A stretch of DNA of 64,000 nt from Edaphobacter modestus (GTDB taxonomy: Bacteria > Acidobacteriota > Terriglobia > Terriglobales > Acidobacteriaceae), in contig NZ_SHKW01000001.1 in assembly GCF_004217555.1 (NCBI RefSeq), forward strand, positions 1,240,001-1,304,000, written 5' to 3'. This document shows positions 7,852 to 16,791 of this stretch, one piece after another. The first letter of the stretch is position 1. Each line of letters starts with the position of its first letter. The translations under genes were made by a program, and so were the position numbers. The notes beneath the pieces are model-generated. The model did no database searches. It was not told where the DNA came from and saw only the letters and a list, made by a program, of their open reading frames with translations.

Positions 7852-8493
7852 ATGTCGCTCTTCCCCATCTTCCTCAAGCTCACTGGCCGGCCCTGTGTGG
7901 TGATCGGTGCGGGCCGTCTCGCTGAGTCAAAGATCGAATCGTTGCGCGCCGCCGAAGCCGCCATCACAGTCATTGCCCCGCGCGCCATCGACGCCATCGC
8001 AGAACGGGCCGACGCAGGCGAGCTGATCCTGCGCGCCCGCCCATATGTGGAAGGCGATCTCGCTGGAGCTTTTCTCGTGGTGGCTGCCACCGACGACCCG
8101 GCAGTCAACCGGGCCGTCTTTGCGGAGGCGACCGCAAGCGGAGTTCTCTGCAATGCCGTCGACGATCCACCCTTCTGCGACTTTTACTTCCCTTCCGTGG
8201 TCCGCCGAGGAGACCTCCAGCTCGCAATCTCGACCGCCGGAAACTCGCCCGCGCTGGCCCAGCAGCTCCGTAAGGAATTGAACGAGCAACTCCCGCTGGA
8301 CCTCGGGGACTGGCTCGCCGATCTCGGCAATCTCCGCCGCGAGGTCGTCACCGCCGAGCCGCTCAACGAATCGCGCCGCCTTCTGCTCCACCAGCTCGCC
8401 CAGCGTCATGTCTGCGCCTACGATCAGTGCCCCTCGCGCCTTCTCGCCCGCGAACATGCGCGCACGAACCCCATTCCCATGGAGAAAGCGTGA
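7852..8493 (+). CDS. Siroheme synthase, dehydrogenase/ferrochelatase domain (CysG-N/Met8 type)
   Basis: The 213-residue protein has the Rossmann start CVVIGAGRLAESK, the conserved VVAATDDPAVNRAVF and NAVDDPPFCDFYFPS motifs, and GDLQLAISTAGNSPALA. These are diagnostic of precorrin-2 dehydrogenase/sirohydrochlorin ferrochelatase. The enzyme oxidises precorrin-2 with NAD and inserts iron to give siroheme, the cofactor of the reductase at 4706-6445. The first Gly-rich motif is GAGRLA where many homologues have GGGxVA. It lacks the methyltransferase half of enterobacterial CysG; that activity is encoded by the next gene, which overlaps it by four bases. GAGAGGAA precedes the start. Confidence 0.9.
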   Translation: MSLFPIFLKLTGRPCVVIGAGRLAESKIESLRAAEAAITVIAPRAIDAIAERADAGELILRARPYVEGDLAGAFLVVAATDDPAVNRAVFAEATASGVLCNAVDDPPFCDFYFPSVVRRGDLQLAISTAGNSPALAQQLRKELNEQLPLDLGDWLADLGNLRREVVTAEPLNESRRLLLHQLAQRHVCAYDQCPSRLLAREHARTNPIPMEKA

Positions 8494-9230
8494 TCTCGAT
8501 CCCTGACGCAGAATCCGGCCATGTCTATCTTGTAGGAGCAGGGCCAGGAGACCCCGCCCTTCTCACCCTCCGCGCCGCGCACCTGCTCAAGACCGCAGAT
8601 GTCGTCCTTCCCGACGACCTCGTCAGCGACGAGATCCTAGCGCTGGCCAGCCCGACCGCTCTCATCATCCCGGTTGGCAAGCGCTGCGGCCAGCCCCGCA
8701 TCACACAGGCCGGAATCCACGCGCTGCTGCTCGAACATGCGAGTGCAGGAAGCTCGGTTGTCAGACTCAAATCGGGCGATCCACTCATCTTCGGCCGCGC
8801 TGCCGAGGAAATTGCCTTCCTCCGCGAACACTCCATCCCGTTTGCGATCGTTCCCGGCATCACCGCAGCCTTTGCCGTCGCCGCGGCTCTCGAAACTCCT
8901 CTGACGGACCGGACCCGGGCGTCGAAACTCATTCTCGCTACCGCTCATCACGCAGCCGGCAAGCTCGCGCTCACACCGAGCTGGTCCGGAGCTTCTCCGA
9001 ATGAGGCTACGCTGGTGATTTACATGCCGGGTCGAAACTTCGAAACCCTCGCCCAGGATCTGATTGGCTCCGGGATCGCACCCGAAACGCCATGCACTGC
9101 GGTCTCCTGCGCCTCGACGCCAGAGGAACATATCCACATCACAACTCTGGCCGAGCTCTCGAGCCCTGACGTCGGCCCCGCCCCTGTCCTCCTGCTTATC
9201 GGTCCGCCGATCTCGAAACCGGAGCACTGA
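8490..9230 (+). CDS. cobA: Uroporphyrinogen-III C-methyltransferase
   Basis: The product carries SUMT signatures: VYLVGAGPGDPALLTLRA, VVRLKSGDPLIFGRAAEE and FAIVPGITAAFAVAA. It methylates uroporphyrinogen III twice with S-adenosylmethionine to make precorrin-2, the substrate of the preceding gene product. I place the start at GTG 8490, where GTGA overlaps the upstream stop and GGAG lies six bases before it; the frame is open to 8427. This gives 246 residues, usual for the family. The two genes form a translationally coupled siroheme operon. Its 3' end overlaps the convergent hydrolase gene by 35 bases. Confidence 0.9.
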   Translation: MISIPDAESGHVYLVGAGPGDPALLTLRAAHLLKTADVVLPDDLVSDEILALASPTALIIPVGKRCGQPRITQAGIHALLLEHASAGSSVVRLKSGDPLIFGRAAEEIAFLREHSIPFAIVPGITAAFAVAAALETPLTDRTRASKLILATAHHAAGKLALTPSWSGASPNEATLVIYMPGRNFETLAQDLIGSGIAPETPCTAVSCASTPEEHIHITTLAELSSPDVGPAPVLLLIGPPISKPEH

Positions 9231-10263
9231 GAAATCGCTCGACCCGCTCCTGCACCGCAGCCGCATCGCAGCTCATAATCAGGTGCGCGCACTCGCCATG
9301 CGAGACATAGGTCTCCGCCCCGACGGCCTTCGCCCAGGCAAGCGCGGGCCCAGGAGTGACCATTCTGTCCTCGGCGGCAACGATGACCAGAAACCTTACC
9401 GGCAAACTGCGAGCCACGTCTTCGGTCGACCTGCCATGCAGAACATCCTGGGTGAGAATTGCCCGGGCCTGCCATACTCGATCGTTCGCGTCCTGCCTTT
9501 GCGGAGCTTCGATCTTCGCGAGCCACTCCCTGTATTGCGAACGCGGAGCCTCAGCGTTGCGATACAACGGTGTCGTCAACATCTGGACTCCGATTTCATT
9601 TGCCAGCTTCAGAACTGGCTCCTTTTGATAATGACCGCCCTTGTACTGCGGATCGGATTCAATCGCGTCGATCACAATTTGCTTCGATAGTCTGTCGAAG
9701 TTCGTAGCCTGCGGCGATCCGACGATCGGAACCGCCAGATCAATAAATTCCGGATGCAACACTGCCCACGCAAAGACCTGGTGTCCGCCGAGCGAGAGCC
9801 CGACGGCAGCGTGTACATGCCGCACCTTGAGCACTTCGGCCAGTACGCGATACTGCGCACGAACCATATCTTCGGTCGTGAATTGAGGAAACGCTGTTCC
9901 CGGTTGCCGCTTATCGTTCGACGGCGACGACGAGATGCCGTCTCCGAACGCATCGAATGCAACACCAAAGAAGCGCGACGTATCGACGAGCCGCTGCGGA
10001 CTTTGCGATGGGCCAAATAGCGGTAAAAGATCTTCGCTGCGCCCGTTTAACCACGTCGGCACAATCACAACATTCGATCGTTCGGAATTGAGAGTGCCGA
10101 AGGTTCTATAGCCGATCCTGCAATCAAGAATCACCTGACCGCTGGCGAGTGTGCATGTTCCGAGTTCAGCGATCTGTTGACTGCCTTGCTTTTCCCCCGT
10201 CTGTGCGAACGCCATACCGCACAGAAACCAAACCAGCGCCGCCACGGCCTTTCGTCTCTGCAT
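9196..10263 (-). CDS. Secreted MetX-like alpha/beta hydrolase
   Basis: The fold resembles homoserine O-acetyltransferase/MetX. The nucleophile Ser is in VGLSLGGHQVF, the acid Asp in VAAEDRMVTP and the His in GECAHLIMSC. A signal peptide (MQRRKAVAALVWFLCGMAFAQ) is present, which is unusual for a methionine biosynthesis enzyme, so a periplasmic esterase or acyltransferase role is more likely. I chose ATG 10263 (GAGG just upstream); the frame also opens at a GTG at 10287. The N-terminal half has the family-typical FFGVAFDAFGDG motif. It converges on cobA with a 35-base overlap. Substrate unknown. Confidence 0.75.
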   Translation of the reverse strand: MQRRKAVAALVWFLCGMAFAQTGEKQGSQQIAELGTCTLASGQVILDCRIGYRTFGTLNSERSNVVIVPTWLNGRSEDLLPLFGPSQSPQRLVDTSRFFGVAFDAFGDGISSSPSNDKRQPGTAFPQFTTEDMVRAQYRVLAEVLKVRHVHAAVGLSLGGHQVFAWAVLHPEFIDLAVPIVGSPQATNFDRLSKQIVIDAIESDPQYKGGHYQKEPVLKLANEIGVQMLTTPLYRNAEAPRSQYREWLAKIEAPQRQDANDRVWQARAILTQDVLHGRSTEDVARSLPVRFLVIVAAEDRMVTPGPALAWAKAVGAETYVSHGECAHLIMSCDAAAVQERVERFLSAPVSRSADR

Positions 10264-10325
10264 GCCCCTCATTTCCCGAGAATACACTCGATGGAATTCG
10301 TAACGCGGGTATTTTCGCGCGGAGA

Positions 10326-11225
10326 TTAACGCCGCCGCAGAGCTTCCAACTCATCCAGAGTTCGAGGCCAGTCCTTCCCCAGCAGACGGGAGAGACTGCG
10401 GTCTGCCAGCAGCTTGCCGCCGGTCTGACACTGCGTACAATAGTTCGTCTCATTGTCTGCGTAACGGATACGCTGCACTGGATTACCACACCGGGGGCAG
10501 GGTTCCCCAAAGCGTCCATGGACAGCCATGTCTTTTCGAAAGGCTGTCACCTTTTCCGGAAAGCTGATCCCTGCCTCCTGACTCAGCCGGTCGATCCAGA
10601 GGTGAAGCGTTTCGCGCGTAGCTGTGAAGAGACGCAGCCACTCTTCGTCCGATAACCTGTGGGTCAACTGGATGGGCGAGAGTTGGGCTGAGTGCAGAAT
10701 TTCATCGGAGTAAGCATTTCCGATTCCGCTCAGGATACGCGGGTCTGTCAAGGCACGTTTGAGTGTTCTGTTCTCGGCCATGAGAGCTGCGCGAAACTGG
10801 TCGAAGTCGATTTCGAAGACGTCCACTCCACCTGGGTCGATAGAGCTTAAGTCTTCCTTCTTTCCGAAGAGATGGAGTGAGGCCCGCCGCTTCGAACCCG
10901 CCTCGGTCAGAACCAAAGAGCCACTGGGGAAATCGAAGGCCGCGAGATAATTCCTTCCCCCAAGTTTCGCGCCCACAGCTCTCCAGTGCAGTCGTCCCGC
11001 GATCATCAGATGGAGCACCAGCCAGAAGCCGCCGTCGAATTCGATGACGATTCGTTTTCCGATCCTGTCCAGAGACTGCACAATACGTCCTTCAATCGCA
11101 TGGATCGAAGGTTGCACTGTGCGAAGTAGAAATGGACTGGCGAGCCGCACTGCCTGCAACGGCTGGCCAAGGATTCGCGGCTCCAGCGCGGTAAGGTAAG
11201 CAGAGATGTCCGGCAGTTCCGGCAT
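10326..11225 (-). CDS. Formamidopyrimidine-DNA glycosylase family protein (Fpg/Nei)
   Basis: The protein begins MPELPDI; after Met removal the N-terminal Pro and following Glu are the catalytic residues of Fpg/Nei bifunctional DNA glycosylases. A C-terminal zinc finger is visible (CPRCGNPVQRIRY ... YCTQCQTGG), and a helix-two-turn-helix region precedes it (LTDPRILSGIGNAYSDEIL). The enzyme excises oxidised bases and nicks the abasic site. It is 299 residues, slightly longer than classical Fpg (about 270), with a tail after the zinc finger. It belongs to the divergent Fpg-like branch rather than canonical MutM, so base preference is not predictable. Confidence 0.88.
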   Translation of the reverse strand: MPELPDISAYLTALEPRILGQPLQAVRLASPFLLRTVQPSIHAIEGRIVQSLDRIGKRIVIEFDGGFWLVLHLMIAGRLHWRAVGAKLGGRNYLAAFDFPSGSLVLTEAGSKRRASLHLFGKKEDLSSIDPGGVDVFEIDFDQFRAALMAENRTLKRALTDPRILSGIGNAYSDEILHSAQLSPIQLTHRLSDEEWLRLFTATRETLHLWIDRLSQEAGISFPEKVTAFRKDMAVHGRFGEPCPRCGNPVQRIRYADNETNYCTQCQTGGKLLADRSLSRLLGKDWPRTLDELEALRRR

Positions 11226-11783
11226 AGGTATTGAAGTCTCCTGCCCTACTGGCTTCGGAAATTTGGAGCCGCTATCTCAGAGGAACATCGATTACCTCAA
11301 TCGTGTTGGGTCGAACAGTATGCTTCCGATGTTGTGGGTGACCGTAACCTGACCGCTGACAGATACCGGACATCCGGGTTGATTGATAGAGTTAGTGACG
11401 AACCAGGTTGCGATTGGAGAGAGTTTATCTTGAGCAAATTCTGGCTCATTCGCGATCCATCGTTGCCAGACCAAGCAACGCAATCTTATTCATGCAGCAA
11501 TTCCTCCGCTTAGTTTCCCTCTAAACCACCGACATCACCAGAGATCTGGTATCGCCTCGTCTACTCGAAATCAGGTTAGCGGAGATGTTATACGTTCGTA
11601 ATGAATTTTTCCGAGCCCTGGGTCCCGATGAGTGGTGGTGCCAAATGATAACTCCACTGGATACGAAGGAAATAGAACTGCGAATCACCGGAACGCAATT
11701 GAAAAGCTCAGGTCAGTGACGTTGCAGGTCCTACCCAATTATTAAGCCACTGGGTAGGACCTGCAACACGATGTTTTTCCCTC
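11226..11783 (-). other. Intergenic region between the glycosylase and TonB receptor genes
   Basis: There is no convincing gene in these 558 bases. A 63-codon leftward frame (11292-11483) and a 44-codon rightward frame (11585-11719, MLYVRNEFFRALG) exist, but neither has a clear ribosome site or recognisable family. They could be gene remnants. A long perfect inverted repeat at 11721-11767 is listed separately. Confidence 0.5.
11721..11767 (-). terminator. 17-bp perfect inverted repeat after the TonB receptor gene
   Basis: GTTGCAGGTCCTACCCA at 11721-11737 is mirrored exactly at 11751-11767 around a 13-base loop. It lies 17 bases beyond the leftward TonB receptor stop. There is no U-tract, so it may be a transcript-stabilising stem or a factor-assisted terminator rather than a simple intrinsic one. 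Confidence 0.5.
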
Positions 11784-14642
11784 TCAAAAACTCAGGCGCG
11801 CTGCCAACTGGATACTTCTTGGATCGCCTACTGCCGTCGCAGCTCCAAACGAAGGATTGGGCCTGGAGGGATAATCTCCCGTTCCCCACGTGGCGTTTGG
11901 AATCATGTCGTTGCGATGGTTTAGAACATTGAATGCCTCTACCATGCCTTCCAGGTGGAACCGCTCGGTTATAGGAAAGGTTCGACTGAGGCGTGCGTTT
12001 AAGCTGAAAAAGTCGAAGCCGACCCCGGCATTACGATTGATGACAGCACCCGCGAGTGCCTCGGTACATGGATTTATTCCAACCAGACTGTAGCCGGCAG
12101 CACACGGACGTTGTGTAGTCTGCTGTGTTGTCTGCCCTCCCGTCGTGATATTGAAAGGAAGGCGGGAGTAGTATTGCAAGATTCCACCCATGCGCCAACC
12201 ATGGGTAAGATGTCCGGTGATGCGATCTGTATGAGCCGTGGGCGAAGTCAGGGTTGCATCGAAGACCAACCGATGACGTTGATCATCATCGGATCGGCTG
12301 CGATCCATGCGGAGGTCGAAGTTATTGATCGGTGAGCTGAAGAAGAATTCTCCAACATTAGCCATGGCCTTCGACCAAGTGTAAGAGATCCGAGCTGAGC
12401 CCCACGAGACGGGTCGCTCCAGAAAAGAGACTGCAAGACCGTCGTACGAAGAATCGAAGAGAGAGTCGTACGGCCTGACATTTCCGCGAGTTGGATCGGG
12501 ACGCGAGCCATCGGGATTGATGTTGCGGTTAATGGAAGACAATAAATGAAGCCCGCGAACATGCTGATAGCTGATGCCAAGCGTTGCGGTTTGTGTAATC
12601 TGCTGCTCGACTCCCAGGCTCGCCTGTTGTGAACTGGCATTCTGAATGCTGCGATTCATGAGGGTATAACTGATCCTTGAACCTGGATTCGGTGTGGAGG
12701 ATACGTTCGGAAACACCGGAGCACCGGTATCAGATGGAATATAGGTATATTGCAAGAGCCGTCCACGTGCAGGATCGGTTGTATTGTCTGCAGACAGCAG
12801 TGCATTGGCTAAAGGGCGGAGTGGAACACGATCGTAAAAGAGTCCAAAACTGCCCCGTACAACAATTCGCTTATTTGCGAATGGCGACCACGCAAAACCT
12901 ATACGTGGGGACACGTTATTTATATCGGTATTGATCGTTCGCAGAAATTGCAGATCATAGCGAAGCCCTAAATTCAAAGTGAGCGTAGAAGCGATCTTCC
13001 ACTCGTCCTGCACATACATTCCGATGTTGGGATTGTTTTGCTGGATAAATGGTGTGCCGAAGTTCTGGGAGAAGGAAGAATAGGATCTCCCGCTCGATTG
13101 AAAGGCGGAGAGCGACGGAAATAGGTAGGAACCCGCGAAAGCCATGGGAAAAGTAATGGTGTCGTTGTTAAAGAGGAAATCTGCACCGGCTTTGACTGTA
13201 TGGGTGCGACGCTGCATCACAAAGTTATCAACCAGTTCATAGAGATAGTTCAATCGCGCCGTGGGCGAAGATGAAAATCTGCCAAAGGTCGCGACCCCGC
13301 TAATGGTGACGGCTGGACTGTTCTGCGTATTCGGAGGAGCTTCCAGATCGTCGTAAGTAAATTGCCCGCGGGTTTCGTTGAAGGTACGCGGAGAAAGAGT
13401 CGCAACATTGCTGACGGCAACTGTATGGTTCGTATCTCGCACACTGGTTCCATAACTGACGTCGGCGATGCCTCCGGCGCCGCGCGCATTGATGCTGTCG
13501 AGATGGTAAAAGCTGTAGCGCAGATTGATCTGATCGATATCGCTGAATCGATGATCACCCCGCAGGAAGGCTGTGTCTGTGTGGACGGTCGTGGGATAGA
13601 GCGTTGTTGGTCCAGTCCCTACGCTAAGGCGAGGTCCCACAAAGCCTATCGCATCGAGGCGGGAATTGATCGCCGAAGCTTGAGCTGGGGCAATCGTGGT
13701 GACACCATTGGTATTGAGACGTCGCCCCTCGTAGTTGCCGAACAGGAAGGTATGATCCCGCGTGACTGGACCGGAGAGACTGGCTCCATATTGTCCCTGC
13801 GTGAGTGGAAGTTTATTTCCGGAGAGCGCGTTTTGAGCATTCAAGCGTTGGTTCTTAAGAAATCCGTACGCAGTACCGTGAAGATCGTTGGTTCCGCTCC
13901 GCGTAACGATATTGAAATATCCACCCAGGGCACGACCGAATTCAGCTTGTCCACCCGAGGTGACAACTTGAAACTCCCGGACCACGTCCATCGAGTAGGA
14001 ATTTCCCGCTAAGCCTGCCGCATCGTCATTCGCAGACAAACCATCCACGACGAAGCTGTTGGAAAAGTTCCGTTGACTGTTGATCGAATATCCCTGCCCG
14101 ATGACTGGCGAGGTCTCGGCAAAGGTTTGGACACTTCCAGTATTGGTGGGACTCACTCCTGGAGCCAGCAAGGACAAGTCAAGAAAGTTTCGACCGTTAT
14201 ACGGAAGATCGTTGACCTCAGCCTGTAACACTGTCTCCGAAATCTGACTGCGATTTTCCTCGAGCACGGGAGGCTGACCTGCAACGTCGACCGAGGTGTT
14301 GGCGGAACCCACGGCAACTCGCAGGGTGACATCCAAGGCGGCTCCAACGGTCAATTGAACCTTTTGTGCCGTGAGCGCAAAGCCGGCCGGCTGAGTAGAA
14401 AAGGAATAGATCCCGATGACCAGAAACGGGATGCGAAATCGCCCCTGATCATCGGTTGTAACGGTATAAGCCTGGTTTGTCGCCAGGGCAAGAGCCTTGA
14501 CGGTTGCGTGCGGTATCAACGCTCCGCTGGTGTCTAGTACGCGGCCGGTTACGGATGCCGTCGTAAGAGTTTCCTGAGCTCTCCCCAGAGACGGTACGAT
14601 CAACGAGATCAGGACAGCCATGTTTCTAACAAGACGATTCAC
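11784..14642 (-). CDS. Oar-like TonB-dependent outer-membrane receptor
   Basis: The order is: signal peptide (AVLISLIVPSLGRAQ), carboxypeptidase regulatory-like domain (ASVTGRVLDTSGALIPHATV), plug, and a large beta-barrel ending SIQLAARLSF with a terminal Phe for BAM recognition. This layout is typical of the large TonB-receptor families of Acidobacteriota. I chose GTG 14642 (MNRLVRN before the hydrophobic core, GGAGG upstream), giving 952 residues; an ATG at 14621 is the alternative and the open frame extends to 14891. The Cys/His-rich secreted protein gene lies 52 bases upstream on the same strand. Substrate unknown; the neighbours hint at a metal or metal complex, which is inference. Confidence 0.88.
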   Translation of the reverse strand: MNRLVRNMAVLISLIVPSLGRAQETLTTASVTGRVLDTSGALIPHATVKALALATNQAYTVTTDDQGRFRIPFLVIGIYSFSTQPAGFALTAQKVQLTVGAALDVTLRVAVGSANTSVDVAGQPPVLEENRSQISETVLQAEVNDLPYNGRNFLDLSLLAPGVSPTNTGSVQTFAETSPVIGQGYSINSQRNFSNSFVVDGLSANDDAAGLAGNSYSMDVVREFQVVTSGGQAEFGRALGGYFNIVTRSGTNDLHGTAYGFLKNQRLNAQNALSGNKLPLTQGQYGASLSGPVTRDHTFLFGNYEGRRLNTNGVTTIAPAQASAINSRLDAIGFVGPRLSVGTGPTTLYPTTVHTDTAFLRGDHRFSDIDQINLRYSFYHLDSINARGAGGIADVSYGTSVRDTNHTVAVSNVATLSPRTFNETRGQFTYDDLEAPPNTQNSPAVTISGVATFGRFSSSPTARLNYLYELVDNFVMQRRTHTVKAGADFLFNNDTITFPMAFAGSYLFPSLSAFQSSGRSYSSFSQNFGTPFIQQNNPNIGMYVQDEWKIASTLTLNLGLRYDLQFLRTINTDINNVSPRIGFAWSPFANKRIVVRGSFGLFYDRVPLRPLANALLSADNTTDPARGRLLQYTYIPSDTGAPVFPNVSSTPNPGSRISYTLMNRSIQNASSQQASLGVEQQITQTATLGISYQHVRGLHLLSSINRNINPDGSRPDPTRGNVRPYDSLFDSSYDGLAVSFLERPVSWGSARISYTWSKAMANVGEFFFSSPINNFDLRMDRSRSDDDQRHRLVFDATLTSPTAHTDRITGHLTHGWRMGGILQYYSRLPFNITTGGQTTQQTTQRPCAAGYSLVGINPCTEALAGAVINRNAGVGFDFFSLNARLSRTFPITERFHLEGMVEAFNVLNHRNDMIPNATWGTGDYPSRPNPSFGAATAVGDPRSIQLAARLSF

Positions 14643-14694
14643 AATGCCTCCAACGTAGTGGCAGCCCCATAGGGCTGCAGCCCCTACAAAACTC

Positions 14695-15144
14695 TCAGGC
14701 GAGATAGCTGGAAGGCGGAGGACCTCGTTTGCCATGTGTCCGTTGTGGTGAAAAATCTGGATCGGCCCGGTGAAGCGAGGACGACAAGCTATCAATCTGC
14801 CAGCGAATCCGATGTTGTTTCTCGTCACAATGGCACAACGAACTGCCTTGCGCCGCTGAAATTGCAGCAGGCATGTATGGGCATTTCTCAAAAAGCTGAG
14901 CGAGATGCGGAGAAAAAGAGCTGGATCCGTGCGGGCTTTCCATGCGCTCCATCGCGCGCATTAGACAGCGGTGCTTTCCATGCGCTCTGCAACACACCGG
15001 AATCAGAGTCTGTTCACTTCTGTGCGAATGAAAGATCGCTCCAGCAAAGGGCAGAAGCAGGCTGAGGATCAGGAGCATTGCGCTCAACTGACCACACCAT
15101 CGGCCTTCCTTCCGTAGAGAGATCCTTCGTGCGGTCAATTTCAT
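14695..15144 (-). CDS. Exported Cys/His-rich small protein A (CCRxxGxHxC family)
   Basis: A basic N-terminus and hydrophobic segment (LSAMLLILSLLLPFAGA) form a signal peptide or anchor. The mature part holds PVCCRAHGKHRCLM, then KCPYMPAA, a CHC triplet and a C-terminal KRGPP. The next gene upstream encodes a protein with the same landmarks in the same order, so the two are paralogues. Clustered Cys and His residues suggest metal or redox binding outside the cytoplasm; that is inference. The start at 15144 (MKLTARR) follows a GAGA-type site; the frame is open to 15282. It sits 52 bases before the TonB receptor gene and is probably co-transcribed with it. Confidence 0.7.
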   Translation of the reverse strand: MKLTARRISLRKEGRWCGQLSAMLLILSLLLPFAGAIFHSHRSEQTLIPVCCRAHGKHRCLMRAMERMESPHGSSSFSPHLAQLFEKCPYMPAAISAAQGSSLCHCDEKQHRIRWQIDSLSSSLHRADPDFSPQRTHGKRGPPPSSYLA

Positions 15145-15443
15145 CGTCTCTTTTCGATCAGTATGGCTGCTGTAAACTCGACACTTCATCGATGCCTGGC
15201 GCAGCGTGCACCGGCAATCTAGATTCGGTCTTCCCGGTTCATGCCTAAGACGCCGCTGCTGCCAGACGAATCGGGCAAGCATCCTTAAACCAATGGGACA
15301 ACAATCGAAGGGTTTTTATGGTCCGCGGGGGAGAATAGGAGCGCCGTCAGCATTCAGCAAGTGCCAGCTCTCTAGAAACCAGAGCTATTGCTGAGTTTGC
15401 CGCTTATGCCTGGTTCTTCGCCTGAAAACCTTGTTGAGGACTT

Positions 15444-15833
15444 TTAGACCAGAGAAGTCGGAGGACCGCGTTTCTGACGGCAGCGATCCCGCGCAATGCG
15501 CCACTTGGATTGCGTCTGAGGAGCTACAGCTCGATGACTGAGTAACTCCGCAAAAACCGCATCGCTCACCGGTAAAGCGGCGAAGCCTAACTTGGCGAGC
15601 GTCGTTAACCCAGGGTAATAAGGACACTTATCGGCTGGAGCTTGAAATCGCGAGATGCTACCGGAGGACTGGAGATTGGAAGCAACTGCCATGCAATGAT
15701 GTTCCCCGCCGCGACGGCAGCAGGCAGGCAGATTGCTCTCTCCTTTTGAAGTCAATGCAAAGAGAGAGGATGTGAATGGCAGACTGATAACCGCCAGCAA
15801 CGTAATTGCCAAGAGTCTTCGCAACATCCTCAT
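15444..15833 (-). CDS. Exported Cys/His-rich small protein B (CCRxxGxHxC family)
   Basis: The 129-residue protein has a signal peptide (MLRRLLAITLLAVISLPFTSS) followed by LPACCRRGGEHHCMA, KCPYYPGL and a terminal KRGPP. These motifs match protein A of the adjacent gene. I chose ATG 15833; ATG 15827 is equally possible, and the frame opens at a TTG at 15860. No catalytic domain is recognised. It lies 299 bases before protein A on the same strand, so it may head a three-gene unit ending in the TonB receptor. Confidence 0.68.
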   Translation of the reverse strand: MRMLRRLLAITLLAVISLPFTSSLFALTSKGESNLPACCRRGGEHHCMAVASNLQSSGSISRFQAPADKCPYYPGLTTLAKLGFAALPVSDAVFAELLSHRAVAPQTQSKWRIARDRCRQKRGPPTSLV

Positions 15834-15894
15834 TGAAGCATCGCGCGATTCCAAAGGCAAGTGTCCTATCTGGCTAGATCGACATCGCGCTGTG

Positions 15895-16707
15895 TCAGGT
15901 GGGAGAAACTCCGTATTTCTCTTCGAGAAAATTTTTCAATCTTTCCGGCAGAGTTCCAGCGATCTCCTGCCAGGACAGAAGCTTGAGCCGATTACGAAGC
16001 GAGTAAATGCGGACTGCTCGCATGACCTGAAACCAGCTTTCGATCAGATCGGTGCGACGGCCATCGCACAAGAGGAGAAACGAATTTTCAGTAGAGTGAG
16101 CTGCAAGGACCCCTCGTATCAGCTGGTAGGCATGGACTGTGTTCCCTGACATTGGAAGCTCCGTCACCTCAAATACCTCGTGAAGATCTCGGTATCGAGA
16201 TAACAGACGAAACGTCGCCGGCCGAAATCCCGTCTCTGTGAGTTTTGCCTCCACTAGCAAATCTCCGAGCCGCATATCAATCTCCGTTTGATCGCATCCG
16301 CCGTTCAGAAGCGAGATACGGGGCCGGAAACCAAAGGCGGGTATTTGTCCGCGCTCAATCCCAAGCAACGCGCAGAGTTGTGAGCGCTGAAGAACTCGAG
16401 GGTAACAAAAAATATTCATGAGCAATGCATCCGAACTGCTGGCGCAATCTAACTCGCTTCTTGTTCGTTCCCATGAACGCGCGATCCAACGGTCGCCCGT
16501 GTACTTCTTCTCCAATCGTCTTCGCCAGCCAGGTCGAGAGCAGATTGCCCGATAGGATGCCGGAAGGAAATTTCCGTGGACATTCCCTTCCCCCTGATAG
16601 AGCACGCTCGGTATGGCTCCATAGCTGACTTCATGCGCCAACAGGCGGGCTCGTTCGATGTTCCTTTGACTGAGCTCTCGACGAAGTGCGGAAGCTGTAA
16701 CGCGCAT
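15895..16707 (-). CDS. PD-(D/E)XK nuclease-like protein
   Basis: The 270-residue protein contains TEIDMRLGDLLVEAKLTE near the middle. This has the D-x(n)-E-x-K arrangement of the restriction-endonuclease-like fold, followed by helices rich in Arg and Leu and a strand-like FLLLCDGRRTDLIESW. It resembles uncharacterised PGN_0703-type putative restriction endonucleases. No methyltransferase or restriction partner is adjacent, so a housekeeping or orphan defence role is open. No signal peptide. The start at 16707 has no strong ribosome site and may lie further in. Confidence 0.55.
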   Translation of the reverse strand: MRVTASALRRELSQRNIERARLLAHEVSYGAIPSVLYQGEGNVHGNFLPASYRAICSRPGWRRRLEKKYTGDRWIARSWERTRSELDCASSSDALLMNIFCYPRVLQRSQLCALLGIERGQIPAFGFRPRISLLNGGCDQTEIDMRLGDLLVEAKLTETGFRPATFRLLSRYRDLHEVFEVTELPMSGNTVHAYQLIRGVLAAHSTENSFLLLCDGRRTDLIESWFQVMRAVRIYSLRNRLKLLSWQEIAGTLPERLKNFLEEKYGVSPT

Positions 16708-16791
16708 GGCATCATTTTAGGCGAAGATAAAACGAAAGTCATGCGCCCACAACAGATAGCTTTGAAGGAGGCGATTCACGCGTCGCAAGGT

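Noticed and set aside
11585..11719. 44-codon frame MLYVRNEFFRALG...
   Set aside because: No usable ribosome site and no recognisable family. Possibly a remnant, but unsupported.
14643..14891. N-terminal extension of the TonB receptor to 14891
   Set aside because: It would overlap the Cys/His protein gene and put a signal peptide about 90 residues inside the protein. A GTG with GGAGG at 14642 fits better.
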